This document shows, in pieces, positions 19,627 to 30,630 of a stretch of 64,000 nt of DNA. Origin of the DNA: Tricholomella constricta (taxonomy: Eukaryota > Basidiomycota > Agaricomycetes > Agaricales > Lyophyllaceae); assembly GCA_013368375.1 (NCBI GenBank), contig JAACJP010000003.1, positions 1,116,001-1,180,000 on the forward strand, given 5' to 3'. Positions within the stretch are counted from its first letter, which is position 1. The number at the start of each line of letters is the position of its first letter. Made by a program: the position numbers and the translations under genes. The notes below the pieces were generated by a model that saw nothing but the letters and a program-made list of their open reading frames with translations, ran no database searches and had not been told where the DNA came from.

Positions 19627-20600
19627 TCACATCATGCAGGTGGTAAAGGCGGAGAAGGGGTCGTGACATTGTAGAGGTGGTGGGGGGAGCGTTGTGAGGG
19701 CAGAGATGGGGTGGGAAGGAGGCGGAGCATCATGGAGGTGTCCTGAGGGTAGTGGGAACATCGTGTGGGGGTTGTGAGGGCAGAGATGGGTTGGGAAGGG
19801 GGTGGTGGGAGTGATCAGGGTGTCCTGGGGGCAGGAATAGGGTGGTGTGAGTGATGGGGACGTTGTGGGGCCTGAGATGGGGTGGGGGGGTGGTGGGGCA
19901 TCATGGAGGTGTTCTGGGCATGGCAGAGACATTGTGGGGACTGAGTTGGGATGGTGGAGGTGGTGGGGCGTTGTGGGGGTGGGAAGGGCATCATGGAGGT
20001 GCCCTGAGGGTGGTGGGGACATTGTGGGGGAGTCGTGAGGACGAGGATAGTTTGGGAAGGGAGTGGTGAGGGTGATGGAGAGTCCTGAGTGTGGTGGGAA
20101 CATCGTGAGAGCGGGGATGAAGGGGGTGGTGGGGGTGATAGGGGTGTTGTAGAGGAGTCCTGGGGGTCGTGGGGATGCTGTGGGGGCTGGGATGGGGTGG
20201 TGGGGTGGTGAGGACATTGTGGGGGCTGGGATGGGGTGGTGGGGTGGTGGGGACATTGTGGGGGCTGAGACATGTTGGGGCATCATTGTAAGGACACTTA
20301 CATCTAATCGCTATCTAATCTGGATGATTACATTATTATTTGGCGTGTTGCCTATTTAATCAACTAAATTACATAATTATATACAAGACCTTGTAGCATC
20401 ACCTACACATAGCAATAGACGACTAGTCAAGCTTACGTGCAGTATGAACAGCAAGGTTGCCAAACTGTAACTCCTGTTACAACCGTGGAGGCATTCTGGG
20501 CATGGTGGGGACATTGTGAGGGCTGATTCTGGGGTGTTGGGATGGTGGGGCATCATGGAGGTGTCTTGGGGGTGGTGGGGACATCATGGGGTGGTCGGGC
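19627..20600. repeat. G-rich minisatellite, interrupted by solo LTR
   Basis: Imperfect units built from GGGGCATCATGGAGGTG, GGTGGGGACATTGTGGGGG and GGGATGGTGG recur over about 780 bp (19660-20286 and 20482-20600). The minus strand reads as His/Pro/Thr-rich open frames (PTTPSQPPQCPHHP); these reflect the repeat, and I do not call a gene. G-runs of four to seven are frequent. The array is split at 20287 by a 195-bp LTR. Confidence 0.8.
20287..20481 (+). mobile_element. Solo LTR of hairpin family (copy 2)
   Basis: It begins TGTAAGGACAC and ends TGTAACTCCTGTTACA, with TGTAA...TTACA inverted ends. It shares TTGCCTATTTAATC, AGCAATAGACGACTAGTC and GAACAGCAAGGT with the copy at 23653-23873. One arm of the internal hairpin is deleted (GGCGTGTTGCC). 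Flanks ATCAT/ACCGT match at three of five positions, with only transitions separating them, consistent with an old target duplication. Confidence 0.75.
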
Positions 20601-20859
20601 ATACCTAATGCCCCAAATGAATGGGGTGTTCAATGCAGCCGACTTCCATCGCTGGACCCTTGTGTGTGTTCAAGTCATTGGATAATCTGTTCTAGTAGGT
20701 GGATCTTCTTATAGAGCTTCTCCTATTTGATGGGCTTGCCCATTGTTGGTGACATGACTGTGTCTAGTAACAATCTGCTGGGGTGATAGGTGGTGGCACA
20801 CGTGCGGGCTCTTCTTGTCGTCAGACGGTGCTTGTTCCATGGAGAATGTGTTCAGCTGC
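20601..20859. other. Non-coding stretch
   Basis: No repeat or gene recognised between the minisatellite and the gag relic. Confidence 0.4.
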
Positions 20860-21420
20860 TCACGCGGATGGTTCTGGTAGCATAGGAATCATCGGGGTGG
20901 TGGTTTGAGAATAGAATTTCAAGTTTGCAATGTATTTTTGACCATAGGTCAGACTGGAATGCATGGCAGAATTGTCAGTTGTATTCATTCTGTGAGAATC
21001 GGTCTTTACTAACAAGGAATTGGGTGATGAGGAGAAAGTGTCTGTAAGACTCTTTGAGTTTGCTATTGGATTGGATCCCGAGTCGTGTCGTTCCTTGATT
21101 AGCAGGTTGAGGTCAGTGATGGAATATTTCCTTTTTTTACTAGCTTCTGGATATAGTACCATGATTGCAATCCACCAATGTGCATGGCTGCCATTGGTGA
21201 AGTCCTTGAGTTACTCCCATAGGTCAGCGGTATCAATGTTGGTGTATTGGGTAGTGTGTATTTTCATCTCTTGTTTGTCGGTAATGTTGCTCTTGATGAA
21301 TAGATGGTCTAGATCTAACAAATATTGTTGGAGCTCACACACATGCTTGGATGTGAACGTCGGCACCGAACTATGCCCATGCACAGGCATCGGTTTTGCA
21401 ATAACTGGTGGCCGTTGGTA
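20860..21420 (-). pseudogene. Gag-like retroelement relic (agaricomycete type)
   Basis: The minus strand from about 21420 reads PPVIAKPMPVHGHSSVP, TFTSKHVCELQQYLLDLDHLF, IKSNITDKQEMKIHTTQYT, NIDTADLWE-stop-LKDFTNG, then MVLYPEASKKRKYSITDLNLL. The layout (PMPV-G...AP-F, ELxxYxxDLxxLF, Y-D-TADLWE, LYP) is that of gag-like proteins common in agaricomycete LTR elements. There is an in-frame TAA near 21210, and no pol domain or LTR is attached, so this is a fossil. Confidence 0.65.
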
Positions 21421-21559
21421 AAAGTGACAGTGAGACTAGTGACCTTGCAATGCCCCAAGTGTGTATGACCCAATTTTATAGTGAGAAAAGGTGACTACAC
21501 AGGCGTAGGGACAGTGGTACAAGGTTAAAGGCTAAAGAGAGTGGCTGTGCTAGGAATGA

Positions 21560-21892
21560 CTAAATAAGGCCTGAACCAACCTTATACTGTTCCATTGTAG
21601 AGAGTACAGTGTGTGCTAGTATCAGGAGGGAGGATAGAGAGGGAAAATACGATGGCGAGGAAGATTCTGAGGTTTCAGGAGATGTAGGCAATAGGGAAGG
21701 GAGTCTGAACTCGATGTCCTGATTGGTAGTAGGGGGTTCCAATGCAAAGAGGTCAAAGTTGGGATCAGTGCAACCGGTTGGCTCATGGGACAGTGTTTGG
21801 TTGGTCAGGGTGGGCGACGGTAGTTTGGAAAGAGGGCTATAGAAAAGGGAATGAGGTTGTTGTGTATCACAAGATGCGGGATTACAAAGCAA
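21560..21892 (-). CDS. Short Ser/Pro-rich ORF, doubtful
   Basis: A 110-codon frame upstream (minus strand) of the gag relic. It is low-complexity Ser/Pro/Thr with no domain. It might be a leader of the same decayed element or chance. Confidence 0.15.
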   Translation of the reverse strand: MLCNPASCDTQQPHSLFYSPLSKLPSPTLTNQTLSHEPTGCTDPNFDLFALEPPTTNQDIEFRLPSLLPTSPETSESSSPSYFPSLSSLLILAHTVLSTMEQYKVGSGLI

Positions 21893-22072
21893 AAGAACGG
21901 GAAGAGAGATTCTGAGTTGGTGTCAACTTGTCCAAAATTTGGGCTGCTTTTGGCACGAAGGGTTTGGGCTCTAGCTTCTTGTCTAGTTGCTGGCAGAATG
22001 ATTGCCAAGTTGTAGGTGTTTAGGAGGTTGCATGTTTGGTGATGGTTTTTAAACCCTCGCGGTGGGCTCCAG

Positions 22073-23640
22073 AATAATAGAGCTCGAAGGCCTGTAGGTG
22101 CTGTGCACAACAACAAAACAACTAACAACTAAAATGGGCAAGAAGTGTTAAAAGTTCCCGAACATGCAAGTGTGCTAGGCTTGAAAGAGTTGAGATGCGA
22201 AGGTAAAGTATGATCTGACCCGTAATTGGTGGAACTGACTGGGTTACGACGAACACAACAATATGTGATTGGTTGCGATGAGTGACAGTTGGAGACGTGA
22301 CTGGGGTGTCAGTTGTGTGACACGAAGCAAACGAGACTGACAAGGAGAACTCACGGGTTCTGATAATGATGGCTGGCTGAATGATGATGATGAATATGAG
22401 TTTGCCAATGAGTGCGACAGTTTACGACAAGTTTTACGATCAAAACGACCCCGAGGCTTTTGAGCTGTTGACTCCTGAGTTTGAGGGATAATACAAGCTG
22501 TAATTCACTGGGGGTCGTATGTACTACATGGGGTGTCTTTTTATGTGGTATAGTAAGTTTGTCAATCCTTAACGCGACTATGCAGGTGTTTACTGCAGGG
22601 TCATCGCCAAGTCTGGTACCACGCAACACCTTTCAGATGAAAGGTTCGGTATGGACACGCTATTGATCGGATACCAGTGTCGGTGTTAGGGGAACTCCCT
22701 TTCGCGCCCTCCGACGCTCACCAATCGTCCCCCCGCTCATGCGATCGCTCCCCCGACCGTTCGCGATCCCGACCCCCGACGCTCCGACCCAAGCGTCGGT
22801 GTATATACTTACACACTTCCTGTCGTTCCCATCTCTCCCTGCGCGCGCCCGACGCCGATCCCGACCACCCGACATCCCGACGTCGGCTGTCCCAACTCGT
22901 GCCCGTACCCTGAGCCACGAGGATCGGACAGCGTCGGGAACGTGTCCATACATGCGCCGCAGACCATTCCTTGATTATTATGTACAGTACTCGTATATAG
23001 TCGGCCCACTGGCATTGGGGATCCTTAGTCTATTCTCTTCGGATTCCCCTCTGCCAGGTAAGCCCCTCTTTACATTCCTCACTGTACTTAATATAACTTC
23101 GGATTCCCCTCTGCCAGTACGACTCAGCTCTGCTCGTGAGGTCGCCCTAACAGTCGGGTCGGATATGTAATTGAGGGAGATAGTGATTGCAGAACTCCAG
23201 GAGGCAGCTGGATCTGGGCCGCGAATAGGAGATGAAGAGGCATGCAGGAGAATGCGTCATCGAGAGAAGTTATTGGGGCTTGGCACACAAACATGCATAA
23301 TTGCTGGCTGATTATACGGGTATTCCGCTCCCCAGAAACTAAGAGGAAATGCTGTCTGACCCCTGTAGGTTGTGTTCTGGTCACTAAGTTGGTCAGTTTC
23401 ATTGTGTACGCTTTTTGAGCGACTTATTATGGTCGGGAATGATGGTTGGTGGCCAGCCAGGAAAGGAGCACATCAGCGCACTATTGATCAGATGTGGGCA
23501 GTGAGTTGGATGTATGGGCATGCTATTGATCGAGGGTGGGCATCAGGTCAGATATATGATCGAGTGATCCATGGGCACGGAGCTCCGTGAGGTGGCCAGA
23601 TCAATGCCGTGGCTGGGCATGCACAGGAGAGGAGTGTTTC
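22073..23640 (+). repeat. Repeat family R copy, split by Ty3 solo LTR
   Basis: It starts near 22073 (GAAGGCCTGTAGGTGCTGTG, then AACAAAACAACTAACAACTA) and continues through TGTAATTCACTGGGGG (22500-22520) and GGATACCAGTGTCGG (22669-22683). After the LTR it resumes at 23153, parallel to 30660-31240. Short open frames are not conserved between copies, so the family looks non-coding. The class is unknown. Confidence 0.6.
22684..23152 (+). mobile_element. Ty3 solo LTR with perfect target duplication
   Basis: 469 bp, TGTTAGGGGAACTCCC ... GTCGCCCTAACA, flanked by GTCGG at 22679-22683 and 23153-23157. The uninterrupted target exists at about 30862-30885 (CCAGTGTCGGGTCGGATACA). It is the third LTR subtype in this window. 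An intron-like segment lies at 23058-23117. Confidence 0.95.
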
Positions 23641-23652
23641 ATAGTGTATTTC

Positions 23653-23873
23653 TGTAACGAAGTTACAGACGTTGGAGACCTTGTTGTTCACACTAGACGT
23701 AAGCGTGACAAGTCTGTTGATTGCTACGTATAGGTGTACAATGTCGTTTATACTTATTTAATGTAATGAATTAAATAGGCAACACCAGAAGGTGTTGCCA
23801 AACAATAGCGTAATCGTCTCGATAAGATACAATTAGATAACCAATATTAGATAAGATAGTGGGTGTCCTTACA
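23653..23873 (-). mobile_element. Solo LTR of hairpin family (copy 3), intact ends
   Basis: 221 bp. On the minus strand it starts TGTAAGGACACCC and ends with hairpin TGTAAC-TTC-GTTACA. Flanks are a perfect ATTTC duplication (23648-23652 and 23874-23878). An internal hairpin GGCAACACC/GGTGTTGCC lies at 23778-23799. This copy defines the family's ends and shows it transposed with a 5-bp staggered cut. Confidence 0.9.
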
Positions 23874-24072
23874 ATTTCGAATTTGGGAGTGATTTATGCT
23901 GAGCATAGGGGTTTGGGATACGAATGTGCGTGGTTGCTGGCTGATTCTCTGGGTATTCCGAAGCCCGTGTGCCAAAGAGGGGATCGTCCAATCAGTGTGG
24001 TACACTTCTGATCAGTACTTCAGTCATGTCCATTGCTTCGGTCCTTGGTGTGACTTGCAATGGTTAGTACGT
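23874..24072 (+). repeat. Repeat family R tail
   Basis: Similar to about 30985-31080 (ACGAATGTGCGTGGTTGCTGG versus GAACGTGCGTAGTCGCTGG). No gene. Confidence 0.5.
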
Positions 24073-24406
24073 TGATAGAGCTAGAAGGCCTGTAGGTGCT
24101 GTGCACAATAACAAAACAACTAACAACTATAGGGGGCGAGAAGTGTTAAAAGTTCCCAAACACGCAAGTGTGCAGGGTTGAAAGGAGGGTTTGACGAAGG
24201 TAAAGGCGGTCCGACTCGTAATTAGTCGAGCTGACAGCGATGCGACAAATGTGATGGTATGCAATTGTTCCTAGCTGGAACAGGTCAGCGACGTGACTGT
24301 TGGTGTCGGTGGCACAACAACGAGATGAACGAGGTTAATACAGAGAACTCACGGGTTCGGGCGATGAGTACAAGCGGACAGAGACGGCAGTTATGAGTTT
24401 ACGGTG

Positions 24407-27400
24407 TAGGCTTTTGAGGTCCAGTTGCACCAACCGGAAAAAACCGAAACCGGACCGGACCGCAACCGGAAAAAACCGGACTTGCAGTTGCAGTCGCGGC
24501 TGATTTTTGAAGTTGGCGGTTGCGGTTGGTCACAAATGGGCTGCGCGCCGCAACTGGTCAGAACCGGTTGGGACCGGTTGCAACCGCACTGGGGCATCAG
24601 GCCTCAGGAGGCACAGGGACACCAGACAGTCTTTCGTAATATAACTACAGGGCGCAGCACTGGTAATTTACGCTACAGACAGAGTGTACTCGTAATATAA
24701 ACCACAGGGCATACATGCCAGCTGCTTAAAGAGCGAGCAGCAGGCCGACAACTGACAAGAGCTCACCCCCATCTACTCTCCAACCGAAGCATCGAATTCG
24801 TACTGATCCTCCAATGGCGAAGCCTTCGAAAGCTGGTCCGTCACGTCGTAATCAACCGAAGACCCAAATAAAGAAAGCGAAGCCACTCACCGATCCGAAA
24901 ACGAAGGTCACTACTCGGTCCACCACTAACAGCAAGAAGCGTGCGGCTAGCGACGACGACTCGGGCAGTGAGGAAGAGGAAGAAGATGCCTCACCTCGCC
25001 GAAGCAGGAGGAAGCGGACCAAGCGAGGTGACGCGGGGGATACGTCGGAGGAGGACATGCCAGCGCTGCCAAAGAAGAAAGGAAAGGCCAAGAGTAAGGC
25101 CAAGGCAAGGGCGAAGGCGAAGTCGAAGGCGGTCAGCGATGATTCGGAGGAGGTGGAGGATGGACCACAGCCAGGGGAGGCACCTGGAGACGACGATGGG
25201 GCACAGGAGGAAGAGGTTAGTCTGACAGTATAGTGACTGAGCAACGGGGTACTCACCTTGTAATATTTTCAGGATCTCGACGAGCGACAAGCCCAGGGCA
25301 TACCTGAGCGTGCGGCTCCGAGCAAAAAAGACTCTACGCGCGACCTCCTGACCGTGTTCAGTGATAGGCTTGAAGCCAGCTTCCCCTGTGGAAAAGGCGA
25401 GTTCGAGACTTTGGAGGGACAATGGTGCTTGATATGCCGGTGAGTTCAGTGACTGTATAAGAGTCGAGGAACTATGCTTACCGTGAAAACCAGGGCTGAG
25501 ACAGAGGCATCCATCCAGGAAAAGTTGCGGCCAAAGAAAACTCGCCGTGAATGCTTCTTCCTGGGGTCGAACTCGACGTGCCGTGGCCATATCGCCAGTT
25601 TTCATTTCGAGGAGTATGAGAGGCGTTGTGATGCTGCGAAGCCGAAGATTCCCATGGCCACCCGTTGTATTCCTCTCGAGGTGCAGAAGGCACGAAATGA
25701 GCAGACAAAAAAGGATGGGCAGAGGAAGTTGGATTTTGTGAAGGTGAACGCGCCCAAAGAGTTCACGAGGGCGGGGGTGTTGAAGGCAGTGTCAGTACAT
25801 GTGGCGTGCGACGACCAGGTCAGTTCCAACCCCAGCGTCCAATGGAACATTCTGATAGACCTGGCGGTCCAGGCCCTTCTACTTGCAGACAAGGCATCAT
25901 TCCGAAACTGTCTGGTGTCCATGCGTCCGGAGGCAAGGCGGGCCGATCTACCAAGCTCACACGAGGTCAGGGCGTTCATCCACAATGCCTTCGTCGAGCG
26001 CCTCAACGACCTCAAGCGAGACATAGAGGTGAGTGATGACTTACATCTATGTATCCATTCATACTTATTCTTTGATAGAAGGCCCCTGGCAAGGTATCTT
26101 GCACCGCCGATGGATGGAGTGCCGACACAACGAAATATGGTTATCTAGGAATGACCGCGCATTGGATCGATGTCGATGATTCTGGCAAATGGACCTTGCG
26201 CGCGGAGGTTGTTGGATTCCGATTGATCCACGGGACGCACGCTGGTAGTAATCTTGGGCGATACTTTGTGGGGTTGTGTGATCGCGTGGGTATCATGTCC
26301 CGATCAGATTCCAAGGTACGATGGTCGTTTCAGACCCTCAAGCGTCGCATTCTGATGTGAGCAGCTATATACAGTTACACTAGACAACACATCGTCGAAC
26401 AACAAGATATGCGATACCATTGCATCGCAACATAACCTTCGTCAACTCCCCACCTGGTCCGCCTTTGAAAACCAGCTGGGGTGCCTAGAACATGTCGTAA
26501 ATCTTGCCACGATTGACGTTATGGGCTACATCACAAAACTGGCCGCCGTAGAAACCGCCACCGCCATTTGGGAATACGACCCATCAGAACCTACCAATCG
26601 CGTGCTGGGTGGGAGTCTTGACACGATCGCGGCAATCCGCACGCTCGCAATCAAGGTGTGTGGTCTCGTGTGAAATCAATTAGATCGATGATCCATTGGT
26701 TACTCTAGATACAGGCATCGGGTCAGCGCATTCAGTACTTCGAAGGGCAACAACTTGAATGCGGCATCACAAAACCCCTCAAGATTACGCTTCACAGCAA
26801 TGTTCGCTGGGGATCAGCCTACAACATGCTCGACAGGGCGTACAAGCTTCGTCAGGTAAGCCTTTCATATGATCTTGTGCCTTGCACTCTCACCCATTCT
26901 CCAACAGGCCATCGATCTATTCACATCGGGCGCAGACCGACTCTACGGCCCTATCACTACTATCCGATCCAATGGACGCATCACAAAGAAGATCGCCTGG
27001 TCAGCATTCACCTTGACGTCGGCGGATTGGGCCCGAGTACATGAAGCGAAAACAATCCTTGCAGTAGGTCCCATCTATTTTCTTTCCGTGTCATGATCTG
27101 TTGAACCATCCTCGCAGGATTCTAATTGTGTCCTACATCACTTCTCCGCCGAGCAGCAACCGACACTATACCGCGCGCTTCCAGCACTCGAGGATCTGCA
27201 GACGTTATGGGAAGCGAAACTCAAGAATCCAATGTACGTGCTCTATCATGCCGCCATTCAGTGCGGCCTCGATAAGTTAAACAAATATTATTCGAGATTT
27301 GACGAGAAACCGGCCTATGTCCTCGCTCTCGGTAAGTTCCTCATTTTTATGTGTTCTTTATTGCTGAAACCGAAGTTATAGTGTTGCATCCTTATTTCAA

Positions 27401-28492
27401 GATCCAGTACATCAAGCTCGCGTGGGGAGGGATGGTTGAACAAGCGGCTGAGATTGCCGATGGTAATTTAGATGCGAAGAATTGGCAGGCCGAGGCTGAA
27501 CTCATTGTTGACAATGCAGTGAGTTCTTACCATTAATTATTCTACAGGATTTGCAGCACTAAACGTTTTAGATGGCTGAATACTGGCGGACACGCCCCCA
27601 ACAGCCAACCGTTTCATCAAGCCGACCACCTCCAGCGGCATCTGACGAAGATCGCGAAGATTCGTTCCTGTCCGAATTCGATCGACACCGACTCACACTC
27701 CTAACGGATGGAACCGACAGCCATTGGCAGTCCGAGCTCCGTCGCTACCTGAAGGATGTCCCTGCTGATGTCACGCGAGATACTGATATTGTCGCCTGGT
27801 GGTCGGTACGTGCCTCAGCGAATTACCTCTATTACAGTATTACTGATCCTAATTTCTACAACAGGTGCACGCGAAGCTTTATCCCACACTAGCTCGGATT
27901 GCCCTCGACATTCTCCCTAGCCAAGCATCCTCTGTTCCCTGCGAACGTGTGTTCTCGAGCGCCAAGCTGACTGCTACTGACCGCCGTGCAAGACTCGGTG
28001 CCATCATCTTCGAGGAACTCCAAATTATGAAGGCAGCATGGTGTCCCCAGCTCATTGATCACGCGAAGAGCAACTCGCAGGAAATTGAGGTGGTTGAGGA
28101 GGAGTTCGAGAGTATTTTTGCGGCCGATGAAGAGTTGGAGGGGTGGGACCAGGAGGACATGTAGCTGTAGTCACAATATTCATTAAGCTTCGTTCTTTCC
28201 CTATCGCTCACCCTTCCATTATCACGTACATGCTTTTAGTATATGTATCTTGAGTGATTTCGTATAGCCTGGTCATCGGTTATGACCGGTTGCAACCGTC
28301 TTCGACCGGTTGTGACCCGGTTCAGTTGTAACCGGTCCAAACCGGTCCCGGGGGTTGATGCAACCGATGACAACCGGTCATGCACGGTCCAGTATGTCGG
28401 TCGGACTTTTTTTGTAAGTTCCCAACCGGTCCAGGTCCCGGTTGTGGCCAAAATGGTCAAAAAACCGGACCGGACCGGACTTTGAAAGCCTA
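24407..28492 (+). mobile_element. Structurally intact hAT transposon
   Basis: 4,086 bp. The terminal inverted repeats start TAGGCTTTTGAGGTCCAG (24407) and, on the other strand, TAGGCTTTCAAAGTCCGG (from 28492). A perfect 8-bp target duplication TTACGGTG flanks it (24399-24406, 28493-28500). Both subterminal regions (about 24420-24600 and 28270-28485) are crowded with ACCGGTT/CCGGAC motifs in both orientations, typical of transposase-binding subterminal repeats in hAT elements. The single gene inside encodes a full transposase without stop or frameshift. Confidence 0.93.
24814..28164 (+). CDS. hAT-family transposase (BED finger, 11 exons)
   Basis: Exons read by eye: 24814-25215, 25273-25439, 25494-26028, 26079-26315, 26365-26655, 26709-26855, 26908-27063, 27118-27331, 27382-27518, 27572-27805, 27865-28164. 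All introns are GT-AG of 49-60 nt, and the join is 2,820 nt (939 residues) with no stop. The N-terminus is a basic/acidic low-complexity tail, probably nuclear targeting. Then come a BED-type zinc finger (WCLIC ... HIASFHFEEYERRC), the RNase-H-like catalytic fold (CTADGWSADTTKYGYLGMTAHWID with the first Asp; TLDNTSSNNK with the second), and the C-terminal hAT dimerisation domain (DIVAWWS, YPTLARIALDILPSQASSVPCERVFSSA). It lies inside matched ends, so it probably acts on this element and related non-autonomous ones. Confidence 0.92.
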
Positions 28493-28614
28493 TTACGGTG
28501 GTGATGACGATTGCGGCGGTTTGCGACGAGTCTATACGATGAGAACGGTGATGAGCACCGTCCCGCGCTGTACACCGAACCTGCCCATAATACGGACATC
28601 AACCGCGGCGCCGC

Positions 28615-30630
28615 TGATAGAGCTAGAAGGCCTGTAGGTGCTGTGCACCACAACAAAACAACTAACAACTATGGGGGCGAGAAATGTTAAAAGTTCCCAA
28701 ACACGCGAGTGTGCAGGGTTTGAAAGTGGTGGTTTGATGAAAGTAAAGACGATCCGACTCGTAATTAGTCGAACCGACGGCGATGCGATAGAATACGATC
28801 GTTCCCAGGCGGAGCGGGTCGTTAACCGACTTTTAGTGTCGGTTGTGCGACAACGAGGCGAACGAGGTTTATTACGGAGAACTCACGGGTTCGGGCGACG
28901 AGTACGAGACGACAGAGACGGCGGTTACGATGTTTACGACGGTGGCGACGGTTTATATGATGAGAACGGTGCAGAGACGGCAGAGACGACGGTTTTGAGC
29001 TATTAACTCTGAGAGTGAGGGAAAATACGGGCTGTAATTCACTGGGGGAAGTAGGTAATACATGGGTATGTTTTTATACTACACGACCGACTCGCCTCGC
29101 GCGAGCCGGCGAGGCAGGTGTTTTACTGGTTTATTGGGAGAAGCACCGCCAAGCTTGGTACCGCGCGACGCTTTTTAGAGAGTGTGGTGCTCTTCGGTTC
29201 GGCAAAGGGGCTTTTGATCGGCTCGAGGCGTCGGGTCGGATGTATGATCGGTGGTGGCTTTGCGATCGGTGGCTCTTGGGTGCGGAACTCCGTGGTACGG
29301 CCGGATCCTTCCTGCGACTGGCTGGGCAACGGTGTTTCCTAGGATCATTTCAAATCGGGTTTGGTTGTCGCCGGGTTGAGAGCTTGGCATACAAACGTGC
29401 GCGGTTGTCAACAGGTTATACGGTGTTCCGTGCTCCGTGCGCCCAGAGAGGAGAACTGGCGTTCCAAGTTACTTTGTCTCTTGGTCGGTGCGTCGGTCGT
29501 GTGGTCGTATTGTCGGTCGGTCGGTCGTATTGTCAGTCGGTCGGTTTAGCGCTTTGATCGCATTCGGGGCCGTGTTCGTCGTGGCGCAGCGGTTGATGTC
29601 CGTATTATGGGCAGGTTCGGTGTACAGCGCGGGACGGTGCCCATCACCGCGACGAACACGGCCCCGAATGCGATCAAAGCGCTAAACCGACCGACTGACA
29701 ATACGACCGACCGACCGACAAAACGACCAAACAACCGACGCACCGACCAAGAGACAAAGTAACTTGAAACACCAGTTCTCCTCTCTGGGCGCACGGAGCA
29801 CGGAACACCGTATAACCTGTCAACGACCGCGCACGTTTGTATGCCAAGGTCTCAACCCGGCGACAACCAAACCCGATTTGAAATGATCTTAGGAAACGCC
29901 GTTGCCCAGCCAGTCGCAGGAAGGATCCGGCCGTACCACGGAGTTCCGCACCCAAGAGCCACTACCGATCGCAAAGCCACCACCGATCATACATCCGACC
30001 TGACGCCTCGAGCCGATCAAAAGCCCCTTGGCCGAGCCGAAGAGCGCCACACTCTCTGAAAAGCGTCGCGCAGTACCAAGCTTGGCAGCGCTTCTCCCAA
30101 TAAACCAGTAAAAACACCTGCCTCGCCGGCTCGCACGAGGCGAGTCGGTCGTATAGTATAAAAACATACCCATGTATTACCTACTTCCCCCAGTGAATTA
30201 CAGCCCGTATTTTCCCTCACACTCAGAGTGAATAGCTCGAAACCGTCGTCTCTGTCGTCTCTGCACCGTCCTCATCGTATAAACTGTCGCCACTGTCGTA
30301 AACCTCGTAACTGTTGTCTCTGTCGCCTCGTACTCGTCGCCCGAACCCGTGAGTTCTCCGTATTAACCTCGTTCGTCTCGTTGTCGCACGACCGACACCC
30401 AAAGTCGCGTCGCCGACCCGTTCCACTTGGGAACGTCGCGGTCCATCGCCCCCGTCGCGTTGTTGTCGGTTCGACTAGCTACGAGTCGGATCGTCTCTTA
30501 CCTTCGTCAAACAAACCCTTACAAGCCCTGCACACTCGCGTGTTTGGGAACTTTTAACATTTCTCGCCCCCCATAGTTGTTAGTTGTTTTGTTGTTGTGT
30601 ACAGCACCTACAGGCCTTCTAGCACTATCA
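28615..30630. repeat. 2-kb long inverted repeat (foldback) of family R
   Basis: Left arm 28615-29581 and right arm 29650-30630 are reverse complements over their whole length, with scattered mismatches and small indels, around a 68-bp spacer. The arms start with GATAGWGCTAGAAGGCCTG and meet at CGTGTTCGTCG/CGACGAACACG. ORFs found in the arms (CVWGRIVGRSV-like, Arg/Ser/Val-rich) appear as mirror images and come from GGTCGGTCGGTC repeats; I do not call them genes. A transcript would fold into about 1 kb of dsRNA. Confidence 0.9.

Larger units (their letters stand above)
24073..28614 (+). repeat. Repeat family R copy, split by hAT element
   Basis: The copy runs 24073-24406, is interrupted by the hAT element, and resumes 28493-28614. 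The last part includes a 67-bp segment (about 28546-28612) that recurs inverted at the centre of the long inverted repeat (29582-29649). Confidence 0.6.

Noticed and set aside
19143..19669. Two Phe/Cys-rich minus-strand ORFs resembling membrane proteins
   Set aside because: They come from the GCAAAAAY repeat and AT-rich flanks.
19627..20286. 219-residue His/Pro-rich minus-strand ORF
   Set aside because: It is the translation of the minisatellite on the C-rich strand.
23653..23873. Helitron end (hairpin near a 3' terminus)
   Set aside because: A 5-bp target duplication and TG...CA ends fit an LTR; no CTRR end or AT target seen.
24852..25605. Minus-strand ORFs opposite the hAT N-terminus
   Set aside because: They mirror the low-complexity acidic/basic tail on the sense strand; the spliced plus-strand gene explains the region.
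29015..29955. Several 60-180 codon ORFs rich in Arg, Ser and Val (including CVWGRIVGRSV-like proteins)
   Set aside because: They occur as mirror images in both arms of the inverted repeat and come from GGTCGGTCGGTC repeats; no conservation of frame between copies.
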